Positions 24,224 to 32,200 are shown, numbered from the stretch's first letter. The stretch is 40,302 nucleotides of DNA from JBMTVN01 sp046047235 (GCA_046047235.1 JBJOII010000052.1:1-40302), one strand, 5' to 3'. A program made the numbers and translations. The notes: generated by a model not told the origin, from the sequence alone.

Positions 24224-24556
24224 TTAGTAGCGGTTGCGACCGCCACCACGGTTGCCGCCGTCACGGAAGCGACCACCGCCGCCGCCGCCGCCGCCGCCGG
24301 AACGTTCTTCACGAGGGCGGGCAACATTGACGGTGAGGGCGCGGCCACCGAGGTCGGTGCCATGGAGGGCGTCGATCGCGGCGGAGGCTTCGTCATCGCT
24401 GCTCATGGTGACGAAACCGAAGCCACGGGAGCGGCCACTCATGCGGTCGAGCATGACGGTGGCCTCGAGGACGGTGCCGTGGGCGCTGAAGGTGTCCTGA
24501 AGGTCCTGTTCCGAAATATCGAAGGAGAGGTTTCCGACGAAGAGTTTATTGTTCAT
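24224..24556 (-). CDS. RRM-type RNA-binding protein with glycine-rich tail
   Basis: The 110-residue protein is a single RNA recognition motif with RNP-2 LFVGNL (5-10) and RNP-1 RGFGFVTM (44-51), followed by a Gly/Arg-rich tail. This resembles the bacterial RNA-binding proteins known from cyanobacteria and other phyla, which bind single-stranded RNA and are often cold-induced. The tail includes nine glycines in a row, encoded by a CCG-type microsatellite (about 24276-24298), so its length could vary between strains. The gene ends in a strong terminator and has a long AT-rich leader. Confidence 0.95.
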   Translation of the reverse strand: MNNKLFVGNLSFDISEQDLQDTFSAHGTVLEATVMLDRMSGRSRGFGFVTMSSDDEASAAIDALHGTDLGGRALTVNVARPREERSGGGGGGGGGRFRDGGNRGGGRNRY

Positions 24557-24874
24557 CTGATGATTTGCTGTTTTTACCCAAAGCTACTTTCTGCAGACTG
24601 TTCCCGACCGTCGGGTTTCAAACCATCACTGAACCGAGTTCACCTGAAGATTTACCATGCCTTGATCGCTATGAGTTAACTTACAACTGAGCAGTGACGA
24701 TGGCTAAACTGTGAGAAATAGCAACAGAAAATCTCGGTTTTTTGGGTGGGTGGAGTGGGTCGGAATTACGGCATTGGTCAGGTTGGACGGGGTTGGTGCA
24801 GTTTAGTGGATGAGTGACTTTGGTTTTTGTGGGGAGGCGGGTGGCGGTGTAGTCGAGGAATGGGTGTCAGAGGA
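24557..24874 (-). promoter_or_regulatory. AT-rich leader/promoter region of the RRM gene
   Basis: About 200 bases immediately upstream of the RRM gene lack the G-rich bias of the rest of the window and contain no open frame. The region includes a short inverted repeat, CCCGACCGTCGGG (24605-24617), which is CCCGA, a 3-nt loop, and TCGGG. The sequence TTGTAAGTTAACTC on the - strand is promoter-like but was not assigned boxes. A long 5' UTR controlling expression, as seen for some cold-regulated RNA-binding protein genes, is plausible but unproven. A small gene ends at 24875. Confidence 0.4.
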
Positions 24875-25012
24875 TCAGGAGCGTCGTCGGCGGTTACGGC
24901 GGGCGATGCGGTTACGGATACCGTCGATGGCGAGGTAGCCCATGAGGGCGGCTACGGGGATGGAGACGCAAATGAGGAGGATGAACGAGATGCGTTCGGA
25001 GGGGGATTGCAC
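24875..25012 (-). CDS. 45-residue single-span membrane peptide
   Basis: A short frame beginning with GTG at 25012 encodes a neat single-span membrane peptide. It has a short polar start (VQSPSERI), a hydrophobic helix (SFILLICVSIPVAALMGYLA) and a strongly basic end (RNRIARRNRRRRS). Nearly all codons end in C, as in true - strand genes here, while the opposite strand reads only a low-complexity acidic frame. An in-frame stop lies three codons upstream, which fixes GTG as the earliest start, although no good ribosome site is seen. It follows the response regulator by 55 bases and could be its co-transcribed partner. Similar tiny membrane peptides often modulate larger membrane proteins, but no function can be assigned. 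Confidence 0.5.
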   Translation of the reverse strand: MQSPSERISFILLICVSIPVAALMGYLAIDGIRNRIARRNRRRRS

Positions 25013-25067
25013 ACTGGGTCAGACCGTTGGGGGGTGACGTGTGTTCAAAATAATTGGGGAGGGGGAG

Positions 25068-25424
25068 TCAGGCTACGGCGCAGGTGGAGGCTTGGATGAG
25101 CTGCAGGGCTTCGCGGAAATCGTTGAGGGAAGCGGGTTTGGGGAGTGAGGCGTTGATATTTGGGTCCGTGATACCGTCGTAGGCGGAGCAGAGGATCAGG
25201 TAGGCTTCGGGGTGGCGTTGTTTGAGTTGTGCGGCGAATTCGAGCCCATTCATGCCGGGCATTTGGAAGTCGGTGAGGACGGCGTCGTGGAGGTTGGGGT
25301 GGTATTTTTCGAGGGCGTCCTGGCCATTGGCGGCGGGATCGATGGTGCAGCCGATGAACTCCAGCAGCATGGTGACGGCTTCCCGGCAGGAGGCATCATC
25401 GTCTACGAGGAGGATTCGCATCAT
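25068..25424 (-). CDS. Single-domain response regulator (CheY-like)
   Basis: The 118-residue protein is a receiver domain with no output domain: acidic DDD at 8-10, phospho-acceptor Asp52 in VLTDFQMPGMNG, and the conserved lysine in SLPKPASL. It should act by protein-protein contact in a phosphorelay. The frame continues upstream to 25487, but MMRILLVDDD at 25424 is the standard receiver start. Its kinase is not evident; the kinase at 19-21 kb already has an overlapping NarL partner. Confidence 0.92.
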   Translation of the reverse strand: MMRILLVDDDASCREAVTMLLEFIGCTIDPAANGQDALEKYHPNLHDAVLTDFQMPGMNGLEFAAQLKQRHPEAYLILCSAYDGITDPNINASLPKPASLNDFREALQLIQASTCAVA

Positions 25425-25599
25425 GGCAATTTCTGGTTGGGCATCCGGCGGATGGAGGATTCGCATCGGTGGGGATGTCCTGACCACGGGTGTGAGTATA
25501 GCTTTACATGTGCCATTCTCGGTTTTGTGTCCTGAAGTGAGGCAGGATTCTTGGAGCGTGGGCTTGCGTTGGCGGGGCGGGATTGATAACCGAGGTTAT

Positions 25600-26822
25600 A
25601 TGTCCGAGCGAACTAGAGATGGTGGGTTGGCTTTGTTTGGGGGTGTGGCGGAGTGTGCGGGTGGGTGGCCGGTTTGGCCGGTGAGTGGGGAGGAGGAGGA
25701 GACGGGGTTATTGGGGGTATTACGATCGGGCAAGTGGTGGTTTGGGGAGCGGGTGAAGGAATTTGAGGCGGGTTTTGCGGCTTTTCAGGGGGCGGGGTAT
25801 GGGGTGAGTTGCACGAATGGTACGACGGCGATTGAGATGGGTTTACGGGCGATGGGGGTAGTGGAGGGGGATGAGGTGATTGTTCCGCCGTATAGTTTTA
25901 TTGCGACGGCGAGTGCGGTGGTGACGGTGGGGGCGATTCCGGTGTTTGCAGACATTGATCCGGGGACGTTGTGTTTGGATGCGGCGGATGTGGAGCGGAA
26001 GGTGACTGGGCGGACGAGAGCGGTGGTGCCGGTGCATGTTGCGGGGCGGGCGGCGGACATGGATGCGATCCTGGGGTTAGCGGGGAGGCGGGGTTTGGGG
26101 GTTTTGGGGGTTTGGGTACGTGGGGAGCGTGCGGGACATTTAGTTTTCAGGTATCGAAGAACATTACGGCTGGCGAGGGGGGGATATTGGTGACGCAGGA
26201 CGAGGGTTTTGCGGAGTTGTGTCGGAGTTTCACGCATTGCGGGCGGATGAAGGGGTCGGCTTGGTATGATCATGATGTATTGGGGAGCAACCTGAGGTTG
26301 ACGGAGTTTCAGGCGGCGGTGTTATTGGGGCAGCTGGGGAGGTTGGGGGAGCAGGTGGAGCGGAGGGAGCGATCGGCGGCGATTTTGGATGAGGGGTTGG
26401 CGGGGTTGCGTGGGGTTCGCTTATTGGGGACGGAGCCGCGGATGACGCGGCGGAGTTATCACATGTATGTATTTCGGGTGGACGAGGCGGAGTTAGGGGT
26501 GGGGCGGGATTTATTTTTGCGGGCATTGGAGGCTGAGGGGGTTCCGGCGACGAAGGGGTGGTATCGGCCGTTGTATCGGAACGGGGTATTTCAGCGGGCG
26601 CATGAGGGGCCGGTGCATGGGATTCGGGCGCCTTTGGCGGGGAAGGGGGTAGATTATCGTGGGGTGGATTGTCCGGTTTGTGAGCAGGTTTGTCGGGATG
26701 CGGTTTGGATTCCGCAGCATGTGCTTTTGGCGGATGAGGGGAGGATGCGCGGGGTGGTGCGGGCGGTGAGGAAGGTGGTGGAGTTGGCGGCGGTTTTGGA
26801 GGCGAAGGGGGGTGAGGGGTGA
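25600..26822 (+). pseudogene. DegT/DnrJ/EryC1-family aminotransferase, broken by an internal deletion and frameshift
   Basis: Two frames together encode a PLP-dependent sugar aminotransferase. The first (25600 to about 26110) carries the N-terminal half: SGKWWFGERVKEFEAGFA, SCTNGTTAIEMGLRA, VIVPPYSFIATASAVV, FADIDPGTLCLDAADVE and VVPVHVAGRAADMD. The second (about 26115-26822) carries GTWGACGTFSFQVSKNITAGEGG with the Schiff-base lysine, then SNLRLTEFQAAVLLGQL and the C-terminal domain. Between RRGLGVL and GTWG the expected EDAAQAHGA-type segment, which supplies the Asp that contacts the PLP pyridine nitrogen, is missing. The frame shift implies loss of 3n+1 bases, about 46. The junction lies in G/T homopolymer-like sequence (26089-26113), so an assembly error is possible. 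The stop overlaps the next ATG (TGATG). Confidence 0.85.
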
Positions 26823-28183
26823 TGCGTGGTGGAGGTGATTTTTTGGGTGGGGTGGTGGAGGGGTTTTACGGTCGGCCGTGGACGCAGGAGCAGCGATTTC
26901 GGTTATTTGACCGGATGGCTGCGTGGGGATTGAACGCGTATTTTTATGCGCCGAAGGATGATTTGAAGCATCGTGCGATATGGCGGGAGCCGTATGACGA
27001 GTATGAGTTGGACGGGTTAGCGGGGTTGGTGGAGGCGAGTAATCGGGCGGGGGTTCGATTCATTTACGGGTTGAGTCCGGGGCTGGACATCGGGTTTTCG
27101 GACTTGGGGGACCGGGATGCTTTGTTGGGTCGGTTGGGGCAGATGGTTGAGGTGGGGTGTTTAGATTTTGCGCTTTTGTTTGATGATTTGCCGGGGAGGT
27201 TAACGGAGGCGGATTGGGATCGGTATGGGAGTGTGGCTGCGGCGCAGTGTGATGTGGCGAATGAGGCATTGGGTTGGCTGCGGTCGGGTGGTGTGGAGGG
27301 GAGGTTTTTATTTTGTCCGACGCCGTATTGTGGGCGGATGGTTCGGTGGGGGCTTGGGGGGGTGGACTATTTGGATGTGGTGGGGCGGGAGTTGGATGGG
27401 CGGATTGATGTGTTGTGGACGGGGCCGGAGATTGTGTCGGGGGAGATACCGGTGGAGGGGATTCGGGAGTTGGCGGGGCGGATCAGGCGGAAGCCGGTGA
27501 TATGGGACAATTTGCATGCGAACGACTATGATGGGCGCCGGGTATTTTGCGGGCCGTATTCGGGTCGGGCTTTGGAGTTGAGGGGGGAGGTTCGGGGGAT
27601 TCTGATGAATCCGAACAACGAGTTTGTGGTGAACTATGTGCCGATGCGGACATTGGCGGAGTATCTTGCGGCGGACGGGGGATGGGATGAGCGGGAGGCG
27701 TATTTGAGGGCATTGGGGGAGTGGTCGGTGGAGTATGGGACGGTGGGGCGGGATTTGGATCTGAGGGATTTGGAGTTATTGGGGGACTGTTATTATCTGC
27801 CATATGGGGAGGGGGAGAGTGCGAGGGAGTTTTTGGAGGTGGTGGGCGGGTTGGTGCGGGATCCGGTTGAGAGTTGGGGTAGCCGGTATGGGCGGTTTGT
27901 TGAGTATAATGCGCGCGTGCAGGCGCTTTTTGAGAGGCTGACGGAGTTGACGGACAGGGAGTTGTTTTATGCGTGGAGCCGTCGGGTCTGGGATTTGAAG
28001 GAGGAGCTGCAGTTGTTGGAGGGGTATTTGGTGGCGAAGCGGGAGGGGCGGTTGGGTGAGGGGGGGGTGTTTTGTCCGGAGACGCATTTGCCCGGGACGT
28101 ATCGTGGGGGAGTGGTGGCGCGGTTGCAGTCTTTGTTATTGGCGGATGGTGTGGGTGGGGTGCGAGGGGTTGGACTTGAGTGA
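26822..28183 (+). CDS. GH84 beta-N-acetylglucosaminidase (O-GlcNAcase/OGA-like)
   Basis: The 453-residue enzyme should remove beta-linked N-acetylglucosamine by substrate-assisted catalysis. It is strikingly like the catalytic half of human OGA: GVVEGFYGRPWTQEQR, NAYFYAPKDDLKHRAIWRE, FIYGLSPGLDI, CLDFALLFDDL with the catalytic Asp pair at 121-122, LFCPTPYCG, VLWTGPEIVSGEIPVE, PVIWDNLHANDYDGRRVF and LMNPNNEFVVNYV. A helical C-terminal region of about 160 residues follows, equivalent to the stalk region. No signal peptide is seen, so it is probably cytoplasmic, unlike many secreted bacterial GH84 enzymes. The ATG at 26822 overlaps the stop of the aminotransferase frame. A GNAT protein resembling the C-terminal domain of OGA follows after 20 bases. 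Confidence 0.92.
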   Translation: MRGGGDFLGGVVEGFYGRPWTQEQRFRLFDRMAAWGLNAYFYAPKDDLKHRAIWREPYDEYELDGLAGLVEASNRAGVRFIYGLSPGLDIGFSDLGDRDALLGRLGQMVEVGCLDFALLFDDLPGRLTEADWDRYGSVAAAQCDVANEALGWLRSGGVEGRFLFCPTPYCGRMVRWGLGGVDYLDVVGRELDGRIDVLWTGPEIVSGEIPVEGIRELAGRIRRKPVIWDNLHANDYDGRRVFCGPYSGRALELRGEVRGILMNPNNEFVVNYVPMRTLAEYLAADGGWDEREAYLRALGEWSVEYGTVGRDLDLRDLELLGDCYYLPYGEGESAREFLEVVGGLVRDPVESWGSRYGRFVEYNARVQALFERLTELTDRELFYAWSRRVWDLKEELQLLEGYLVAKREGRLGEGGVFCPETHLPGTYRGGVVARLQSLLLADGVGGVRGVGLE

Positions 28184-28192
28184 ATTTGTAGC

Positions 28193-28198
28193 AGGAGG
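28193..28198 (+). promoter_or_regulatory. Strong ribosome binding site of the GNAT gene
   Basis: AGGAGG at 28193-28198 is the most canonical Shine-Dalgarno sequence noted in the window. It lies 5 bases before ATG 28204 and 8 before ATG 28207, and it supports a start there rather than at GTG 28201. Confidence 0.75.
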
Positions 28199-28203
28199 AC
28201 GTG

Positions 28204-28839
28204 ATGATGAAGGATGAGGTTGTTTTGCGGGATTATCGGGAGGGGGATCGGGCTGGGGCGTATCGGGTGTGTTTGAAGACGGGGGATTCGGGAGCGGATG
28301 GTGAGCCGTATTATCTGGAGGATCCGGACGCTTTGGGGCGGATTTATGTGGGGCCGTATTTGGCTTATGAGCCGTCGTTGGCGTTGATTTTGGAGGATAG
28401 CGAGGGTGTGGCGGGGTATGCGTTGGCGGCTTTGGATTCGCGGGGATTTTTTGACCGGTATGTGAAGGAGTGGTGTCCCGGTTTACGGGAGCGTTTTCCG
28501 GCGCCTGGGGGTGAGAGGTCGGGGTGGAGTCGGGTGGAGGAGGCGTATGATTTGTATCATCATCCGGACGTGACGTGTCCGGAGCCGTATGAGGAGTATC
28601 CTTCGCATGGGCATATTGATTTGCTGCCGCGGGTACAGGGTAAGGGTTGGGGGCGACGGATGATGGAGGAGCTGATGTTGCGTTTGACGCGGATGGGTTC
28701 GCCGGGGATGCATTTGGGGGTGAGCATTGTGAACGACCGGGCCCTGGGGTTTTACGGACGGTTGGGTTTTGAGGAATTGATGCGAGTGGGGGAGGTGCCG
28801 TCGGGGTGTATTTATTTGGGGAAGCGGTTCAGCGAGTGA
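28204..28839 (+). CDS. GNAT acetyltransferase resembling the HAT-like domain of human OGA
   Basis: The 211-residue protein aligns by eye with the C-terminal HAT-like domain of human O-GlcNAcase. It has LRDYREGDRAGAYRVCLKTGDSG, DPDALGRIYVGPYLAYEPSL, LILEDSEGVAGYALAALDSRGFFDRY and the late ALGFYGRLGFEELMRVG. Unlike the human domain, which lacks a working acetyl-CoA site, it keeps a canonical R/Q-x-x-G-x-G/A motif as RVQGKG at 143-148 (LLPRVQGKGWGRRMMEEL), so it may be an active acetyltransferase. The substrate is unknown. It lies 20 bases after the GH84 gene on the same strand, which makes the pair a split counterpart of the fused animal enzyme. A bacterial stand-alone homologue of this domain (from Oceanicola) is known. 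Confidence 0.88.
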   Translation: MMKDEVVLRDYREGDRAGAYRVCLKTGDSGADGEPYYLEDPDALGRIYVGPYLAYEPSLALILEDSEGVAGYALAALDSRGFFDRYVKEWCPGLRERFPAPGGERSGWSRVEEAYDLYHHPDVTCPEPYEEYPSHGHIDLLPRVQGKGWGRRMMEELMLRLTRMGSPGMHLGVSIVNDRALGFYGRLGFEELMRVGEVPSGCIYLGKRFSE

Positions 28840-28857
28840 ACCGCGGATAGGGGATAT

Positions 28858-28926
28858 TTTGGACCGCGAATGGACTCGAATAGACGCCAATGAGGAATGC
28901 TTTGGACCGCGAATGGACGCGAATAG
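28858..28926. repeat. Two direct copies of a 26-base ACCGCGAATGGAC repeat
   Basis: The unit TTTGGACCGCGAATGGAC, then T or G, then CGAATAG occurs at 28858-28883 and 28901-28926, 43 bases apart, with a degenerate earlier start at about 28838. It follows the GNAT stop codon. The rest of the gap to 29117 holds a CTGACTCCCGACCGCTGACC block related to one at 9.8 kb and no gene. Confidence 0.8.
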
Positions 28927-29117
28927 GGATGGAGGCTTCTGGTGTTGGCTCTGGAGGGCTGGAGCACCTGGACGCGAGCGGGGTCGGTGGGGGTGGCACC
29001 ACGAATGGCAGTGTGCCTGACTCCCGACCGCTGACCTCTGAAACTCCGAAACACCGACAGGGTCTGTGGGGTCGCGGGTATGGGATCGGGTTCCCGCGAC
29101 TGACTTCGAACTTTGGC

Positions 29118-31934
29118 TTAGGGTTTTGCTTCGGGCTCGGGGAGGAGGCGGGCGATGAAGCGGTTTTCTGAGTTAAAGAATTTGCGGGCGGCTTCGGCGA
29201 CTTTTTCGGGGGTGAGTTCTTTGGGTTTATCGGGGAAATCCATGATGGACTCGAGGTCGAGGTTGTTTTGAGCGCGATAGAGGAGGTTGTTGAGCCAGTA
29301 GGGGTTTTCGCGGACGCTGACTTCAAACTCGCGGAGGTGTTGTTCTTTGACCTTGGCGAGGTTGATGGGGTCGGGGCCCTGGAGTTGGAGGCGTTCGACT
29401 TCAGCGAGAGCAACATCGATGAGATCGGTTACGCGGTCGGGGTCACAGCCGAAGCTGATGGCTGAGGAGTAGGTGCCTTTGGGCCATTGTTCGATGCCGC
29501 CGGAGACACGCACGCCGTAAGTGCCTCCGAGATCTTCGCGGAGGGCTTCGCGAAGGCGGATGCTGAGGACATCGGTGGCGGCGCGGAGGGCGTAGCGGTC
29601 GTCGTCGATATAGGCGGTATCGCCGGTGAAGAGGATCTGGACCGTGGCTTTTTTCTCGAGGCCCTTTTGGACGGTGATGGTGTGTTGGCCGCGGACGGGG
29701 TCGTCGTTATTGAAGATACCTTGTTTGGTGGTTTTGGTGCTGGGGAGGCCGCCGAGGTAGCGTTCGACCAAAGGCTTGATTTTATCGGGAGAGAAATTGC
29801 CGACGATGACGAAGGTGAAGCCTGAGGCATCGGCGAATCGTTCCTGGTAGATTTTGAGTGAGGCTTCCCGGTCCATGCCATCGAGGGTGGTGGTGGAGAG
29901 GGGTTGGTGGCGGGGGTGGTTGTTGAAGAGGGCGGTTTCGACGGCGTCGCTGAAGACTGCATCGGGGTCGTTGCGTCGGTTTTCGATCATTTCGCGCATT
30001 CGGGTTTGGACGGAGCTGAAGGTATCCTGGTCGGCGCGGGGTTGGGTGAAGCGGAGGTAGAGCAGTTGGAACATGGTTTCGACGTCCTGCGGGGCGGCGA
30101 AGGCGGTGACGCTTTGGAACTGGCTACCGAGGCTGGCGCTGGCACGGGCGATTTTGCCGGCGAGTTTCTTTTGGAGGTCGATGAGGTTGAAGGCGCCGAG
30201 GCCACTGAGTCCGATGACATCGACGGCGGTGGCGGCGGGGATGAATTGGGAATCGGGGATGAGGCTGATGCCGCCGTGGCTGAAGCCGCGGAGGAGGATT
30301 TGGTCATTTTTGAAGTCGGTGGGTTTGAGGAGGACGCGGGCGCCGTTGGAGAGCTGCCATTCGGTGGTGCGGATACGTTCGAGGAACTGTTCTTTGGTGA
30401 TCTTGCCTGGTTCAGGCAGGGTGGGGAGGAGGGGTTCATCGGAGAGTGAGTCGTCGTAGGCGGCGAGGGTGGCGTGGTCGGCTTTTTGGACGATGGCGGT
30501 GATTTCGGTTTCGGTGGGGACGGGGAGCTGGGGTTTATCCGGGGCGCTGTAGAGGATGGCGCGGTTGGTGGAGGTGATGCGGTCTTGGGCTGCGGCATTG
30601 ACGGTGTTGAGCGTGATGGAGGGGAGGGCCTGGCGGACGATATCGAGTTCCTTGCCGATGCCGGGGGCGGGTTCAGCGGTGAGGAAGTGGCGGACGAGTT
30701 CGTCGGCGTAGGCGGCGGAGGGGGTTTTGTCGCGTTCGTTGAAGATTTGTTCGTAGCGGCGGAGGGTTTCAGCTTTAGCGCGGTCGAGTTCGCCCTGGGT
30801 GAAGCCGTCCTGCTGGATGCGTCGGGCTTCGTGTAGGAGGGCGGTGAGGCCGCGGTCGAGGGCGTCTTCGCGGACGACGGCCATTTGGAGGTAGACTTCC
30901 TTGGTGCGGGCGAGGCTGCTTTCGCCGACGCCGGCGAAGAGGTAAGGGGGGTCGGCCTGCTGGACTTTTTCGTTCAGGCGCTGGTTGAGCATCTGGGTGG
31001 CGAGGGAATCGACCAGGGATTCGATGTAGTCGGCTTCTGTGACGTCTTCCGAGGCGTCGCGTTTATAGGCGATTTGGACGGAGGTGTAGGGGAGTTCGGG
31101 GTCGGTATTGATGGAGAAGAGTGTGTCCTGGTGATCCGGGATGGAGGGGGTGGGGCGGTCGGGAGCATCGGCTGGGTTGGAGAGAGGTTCGAAGTATTTG
31201 CGGATGAGGTTTTCGACGTAGGTGATATCGTCGAAGTCGCCGACGGCGACGACGGCCATGAGGTTGGGGCGGTACCATTGCTGGTAGAAGCGGCGGATGG
31301 TTTCGGGGGGTGCGGAGTCGATGATCTCGGGTTTTCCGATCGGCAGGCGATTGGCGTAGGGGGAGTTGTGGAAGAGGATAGGGATCTGTTTGTCGAGGAT
31401 ACGTTGCTGGGCGCCACGGCCGAGGCGCCATTCCTCTTTGACGACGCCGCGTTCTTTGTCGATTTCGGTGGGGTCGAGAGTGATGGCGGAGGCCCAGTCC
31501 TGAAGGACGAGGAAAGCTTTTTCAAAGATGGCGGGGTCGTCGAGGGGGACTTCGAGCATGTAGACCGTTTCATCGAAGCTGGTATAGGCATTGAGGTCGG
31601 GGCCGAAGCGCATACCGATGCCTTCGAGGAAGTCGACGAGTTGGTGTTTCTCGAAGTGGCGGGTACCGTTGAAAGCCATGTGTTCGAGGAAGTGGGCGAG
31701 GCCCTGTTGATCGTCGTTTTCGAGGATTGAGCCGGCGTTGATGGCGAGGCGGAGGGCGGCGCGGTTTTGGGGTTTGTGATTGGCGCGGATGAAGTAGTGG
31801 AGGCCGTTGTCGAGCTGACCGGTGCGGGTTTGGGAGTCGAGTTCGAGAGCGGGGGAGGATGGGGTTTGAGCGAGCGGCAGCGTGAGGGTGAGGAGCAGCA
31901 GGAGGACGGCCAGGATAGAGGTTTGCTTTCGCAT
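29118..31934 (-). CDS. M16-family zinc protease (pitrilysin/PqqL-like), secreted
   Basis: The 938-residue metallopeptidase has a signal peptide (ILAVLLLLLTLTLPLAQT) and the inverted zinc motif HFLEH at 81-85 (GLAHFLEHMAFNGTRHFEK). The third ligand Glu lies in the following KERGVVKEEWRLGRGAQQR region. The C-terminal half contains the inactive M16 repeat, including LREALREDLGGTYGVRVSGG, typical of the R/Y pair that holds substrate. It probably degrades peptides in the periplasm. ATG 31934 was chosen instead of the TTG at 31946. A 14-bp palindrome lies just upstream of the start. Confidence 0.95.
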   Translation of the reverse strand: MRKQTSILAVLLLLLTLTLPLAQTPSSPALELDSQTRTGQLDNGLHYFIRANHKPQNRAALRLAINAGSILENDDQQGLAHFLEHMAFNGTRHFEKHQLVDFLEGIGMRFGPDLNAYTSFDETVYMLEVPLDDPAIFEKAFLVLQDWASAITLDPTEIDKERGVVKEEWRLGRGAQQRILDKQIPILFHNSPYANRLPIGKPEIIDSAPPETIRRFYQQWYRPNLMAVVAVGDFDDITYVENLIRKYFEPLSNPADAPDRPTPSIPDHQDTLFSINTDPELPYTSVQIAYKRDASEDVTEADYIESLVDSLATQMLNQRLNEKVQQADPPYLFAGVGESSLARTKEVYLQMAVVREDALDRGLTALLHEARRIQQDGFTQGELDRAKAETLRRYEQIFNERDKTPSAAYADELVRHFLTAEPAPGIGKELDIVRQALPSITLNTVNAAAQDRITSTNRAILYSAPDKPQLPVPTETEITAIVQKADHATLAAYDDSLSDEPLLPTLPEPGKITKEQFLERIRTTEWQLSNGARVLLKPTDFKNDQILLRGFSHGGISLIPDSQFIPAATAVDVIGLSGLGAFNLIDLQKKLAGKIARASASLGSQFQSVTAFAAPQDVETMFQLLYLRFTQPRADQDTFSSVQTRMREMIENRRNDPDAVFSDAVETALFNNHPRHQPLSTTTLDGMDREASLKIYQERFADASGFTFVIVGNFSPDKIKPLVERYLGGLPSTKTTKQGIFNNDDPVRGQHTITVQKGLEKKATVQILFTGDTAYIDDDRYALRAATDVLSIRLREALREDLGGTYGVRVSGGIEQWPKGTYSSAISFGCDPDRVTDLIDVALAEVERLQLQGPDPINLAKVKEQHLREFEVSVRENPYWLNNLLYRAQNNLDLESIMDFPDKPKELTPEKVAEAARKFFNSENRFIARLLPEPEAKP

Positions 31935-31957
31935 GGGGATAGGCAAGAGGTGAACGA

Positions 31958-31971
31958 CGTTGACGTCAACG
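31958..31971. promoter_or_regulatory. Perfect 14-bp palindrome upstream of the M16 protease gene
   Basis: CGTTGACGTCAACG is its own inverse complement and lies 24 bases upstream of the protease ATG, with CTAATTAG immediately beyond. It is a plausible operator for a dimeric regulator. No regulator gene is adjacent, and a second copy was not noticed in the window. Confidence 0.4.
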
Positions 31972-32139
31972 CTAATTAGGCGGGCGGATGGGCGGGGTAG
32001 GGCTTATTGGGTGCAACCGGATGCGAGTGGGTGCGGGTCATTTACGGGGGAGTTGATGTTGGAGCTGGGTGTGGTGCTCGGGAGCGGGGGGATCTTTTGG
32101 GCAGAAAGATGGGGTTGGTTCAGGGAGATAGATCCCTGA

Positions 32140-32177
32140 AAAAATCAACGGGATTCAGGTGAGTCCTGAATCCCGTT
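32140..32177 (-). terminator. Rho-independent terminator of the aldo/keto reductase gene
   Basis: AACGGGATTCAGG (32147-32159) pairs perfectly with CCTGAATCCCGTT (32165-32177) across a 5-nt loop. On the - strand the stem is followed by GATTTTTT. It lies 23 bases beyond the stop codon. A smaller inverted repeat, TCAGGG...CCCTGA, abuts it at 32120-32139. Confidence 0.92.
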
Positions 32178-32200
32178 TACGTGTGAAGGTGATGTTTGGT

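Noticed and set aside
24827..25099. 90-codon + strand frame
   Set aside because: It is the antisense of the 45-residue membrane peptide, whose codon pattern is much more gene-like.
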